64,000 nt of DNA, from positions 22,965,186-23,029,185 of the forward strand of contig CM055901.1 of the NCBI GenBank assembly GCA_029582155.1, given 5' to 3'. The notes beneath the pieces were generated by a model. That model was not told the origin of the DNA, did no database searches, and saw nothing but the letters and a program-made list of their open reading frames with translations. Positions 63,814 through 64,000 of this stretch are shown one piece after another. Position 1 is the first letter of the stretch; each line of letters opens with the position of its first letter. Source of the DNA: Panopea generosa (Eukaryota > Mollusca > Bivalvia > Adapedonta > Hiatellidae). The position numbers and the translations under genes were made by a program.

Positions 63814-64000
63814 GTTCGTGCTATTTCGATATAATGATAATTTTATTAGTAAAATCAGTACGTTTTTGTACATTATGCATGTATTCAACAATGTTAATTT
63901 AAACATTTACTGGTTTATGCGAAAGTACATTGCAGACTAGAAGGATATCACCAAAGTTCATAATGAAAATTATTTAGCCCTGTGAAGCCCCTTTAAGAGT

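Larger units (their letters stand above)
45972..64000 (+). other. Near-identical second copy of 8554 to ~24170
   Basis: Alignment offset is 37418 at the left end and 39830 at the right. It carries exons I to U of the ankyrin/ZU5 gene with the same introns and repeats. Differences are scattered substitutions, microsatellites, a ~345-bp loss, an ~89-bp gain (52913-53001), a doubled 105-bp array and a frameshift in exon O. An uncollapsed haplotype is most likely. Confidence 0.95.

Overview
The window is AT-rich, intron-dense animal DNA. Exons of about 99 bp are separated by long AT-rich introns. Several tRNA-derived SINE families, small inverted-repeat transposons and many minisatellites are present. 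There are no operons, bacterial-style genes or CRISPR arrays. The gene type, the SINE content and the high variability between the two near-identical copies suggest a lophotrochozoan, possibly a bivalve mollusc. That is inference; no species-specific marker was found.

One plus-strand gene dominates (778 to about 31851; the 5' end lies outside the window). It encodes a long ankyrin-repeat solenoid followed by a ZU5-ZU5-UPA module, the core layout of ankyrins and of the C-terminal half of PIDD. Seventeen exons each encode one ankyrin repeat. Sixteen are exactly 99 bp, phase 0 on both sides, and one is 105 bp. A 90-bp non-ankyrin exon (10844-10933) interrupts the series. A linker exon (20419) and five exons for ZU5-N, ZU5-C and UPA follow (22334, 23830, 26581, 27471, 31323). 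The ZU5-C domain ends in His-Phe-Ser, the motif at which PIDD and UNC5CL self-cleave. No death domain was found. The reading frame ends at 31851, but a strong splice donor overlaps that stop, so the 3' end is not settled; a possible alternative last exon lies near 39167-39366.

The introns carry period-3-compatible minisatellites of 27 bp (2667-3010), 105 bp (16236-18699), 51 bp (21050-21815) and 39/78 bp (27781-31055). The 105-bp array is built from fragments of the ankyrin exon it precedes. These arrays create long spurious open frames of up to 450 codons.

Downstream, 31852-45471 holds SINEs, a hairpin repeat, a 1.02-kb sequence in 2.5 tandem copies, a mariner-like MITE and no confident gene. 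A gap of exactly 500 N (45472-45971) follows. The sequence then restarts inside a SINE and repeats 8554 to about 24170 almost base for base up to the window end (45972-64000). This second copy differs mainly in array length (about 49 versus 23 units of 105 bp), microsatellites, a few indels and one exon frameshift. An unmerged second haplotype is the simplest reading; a recent segmental duplication is the alternative.
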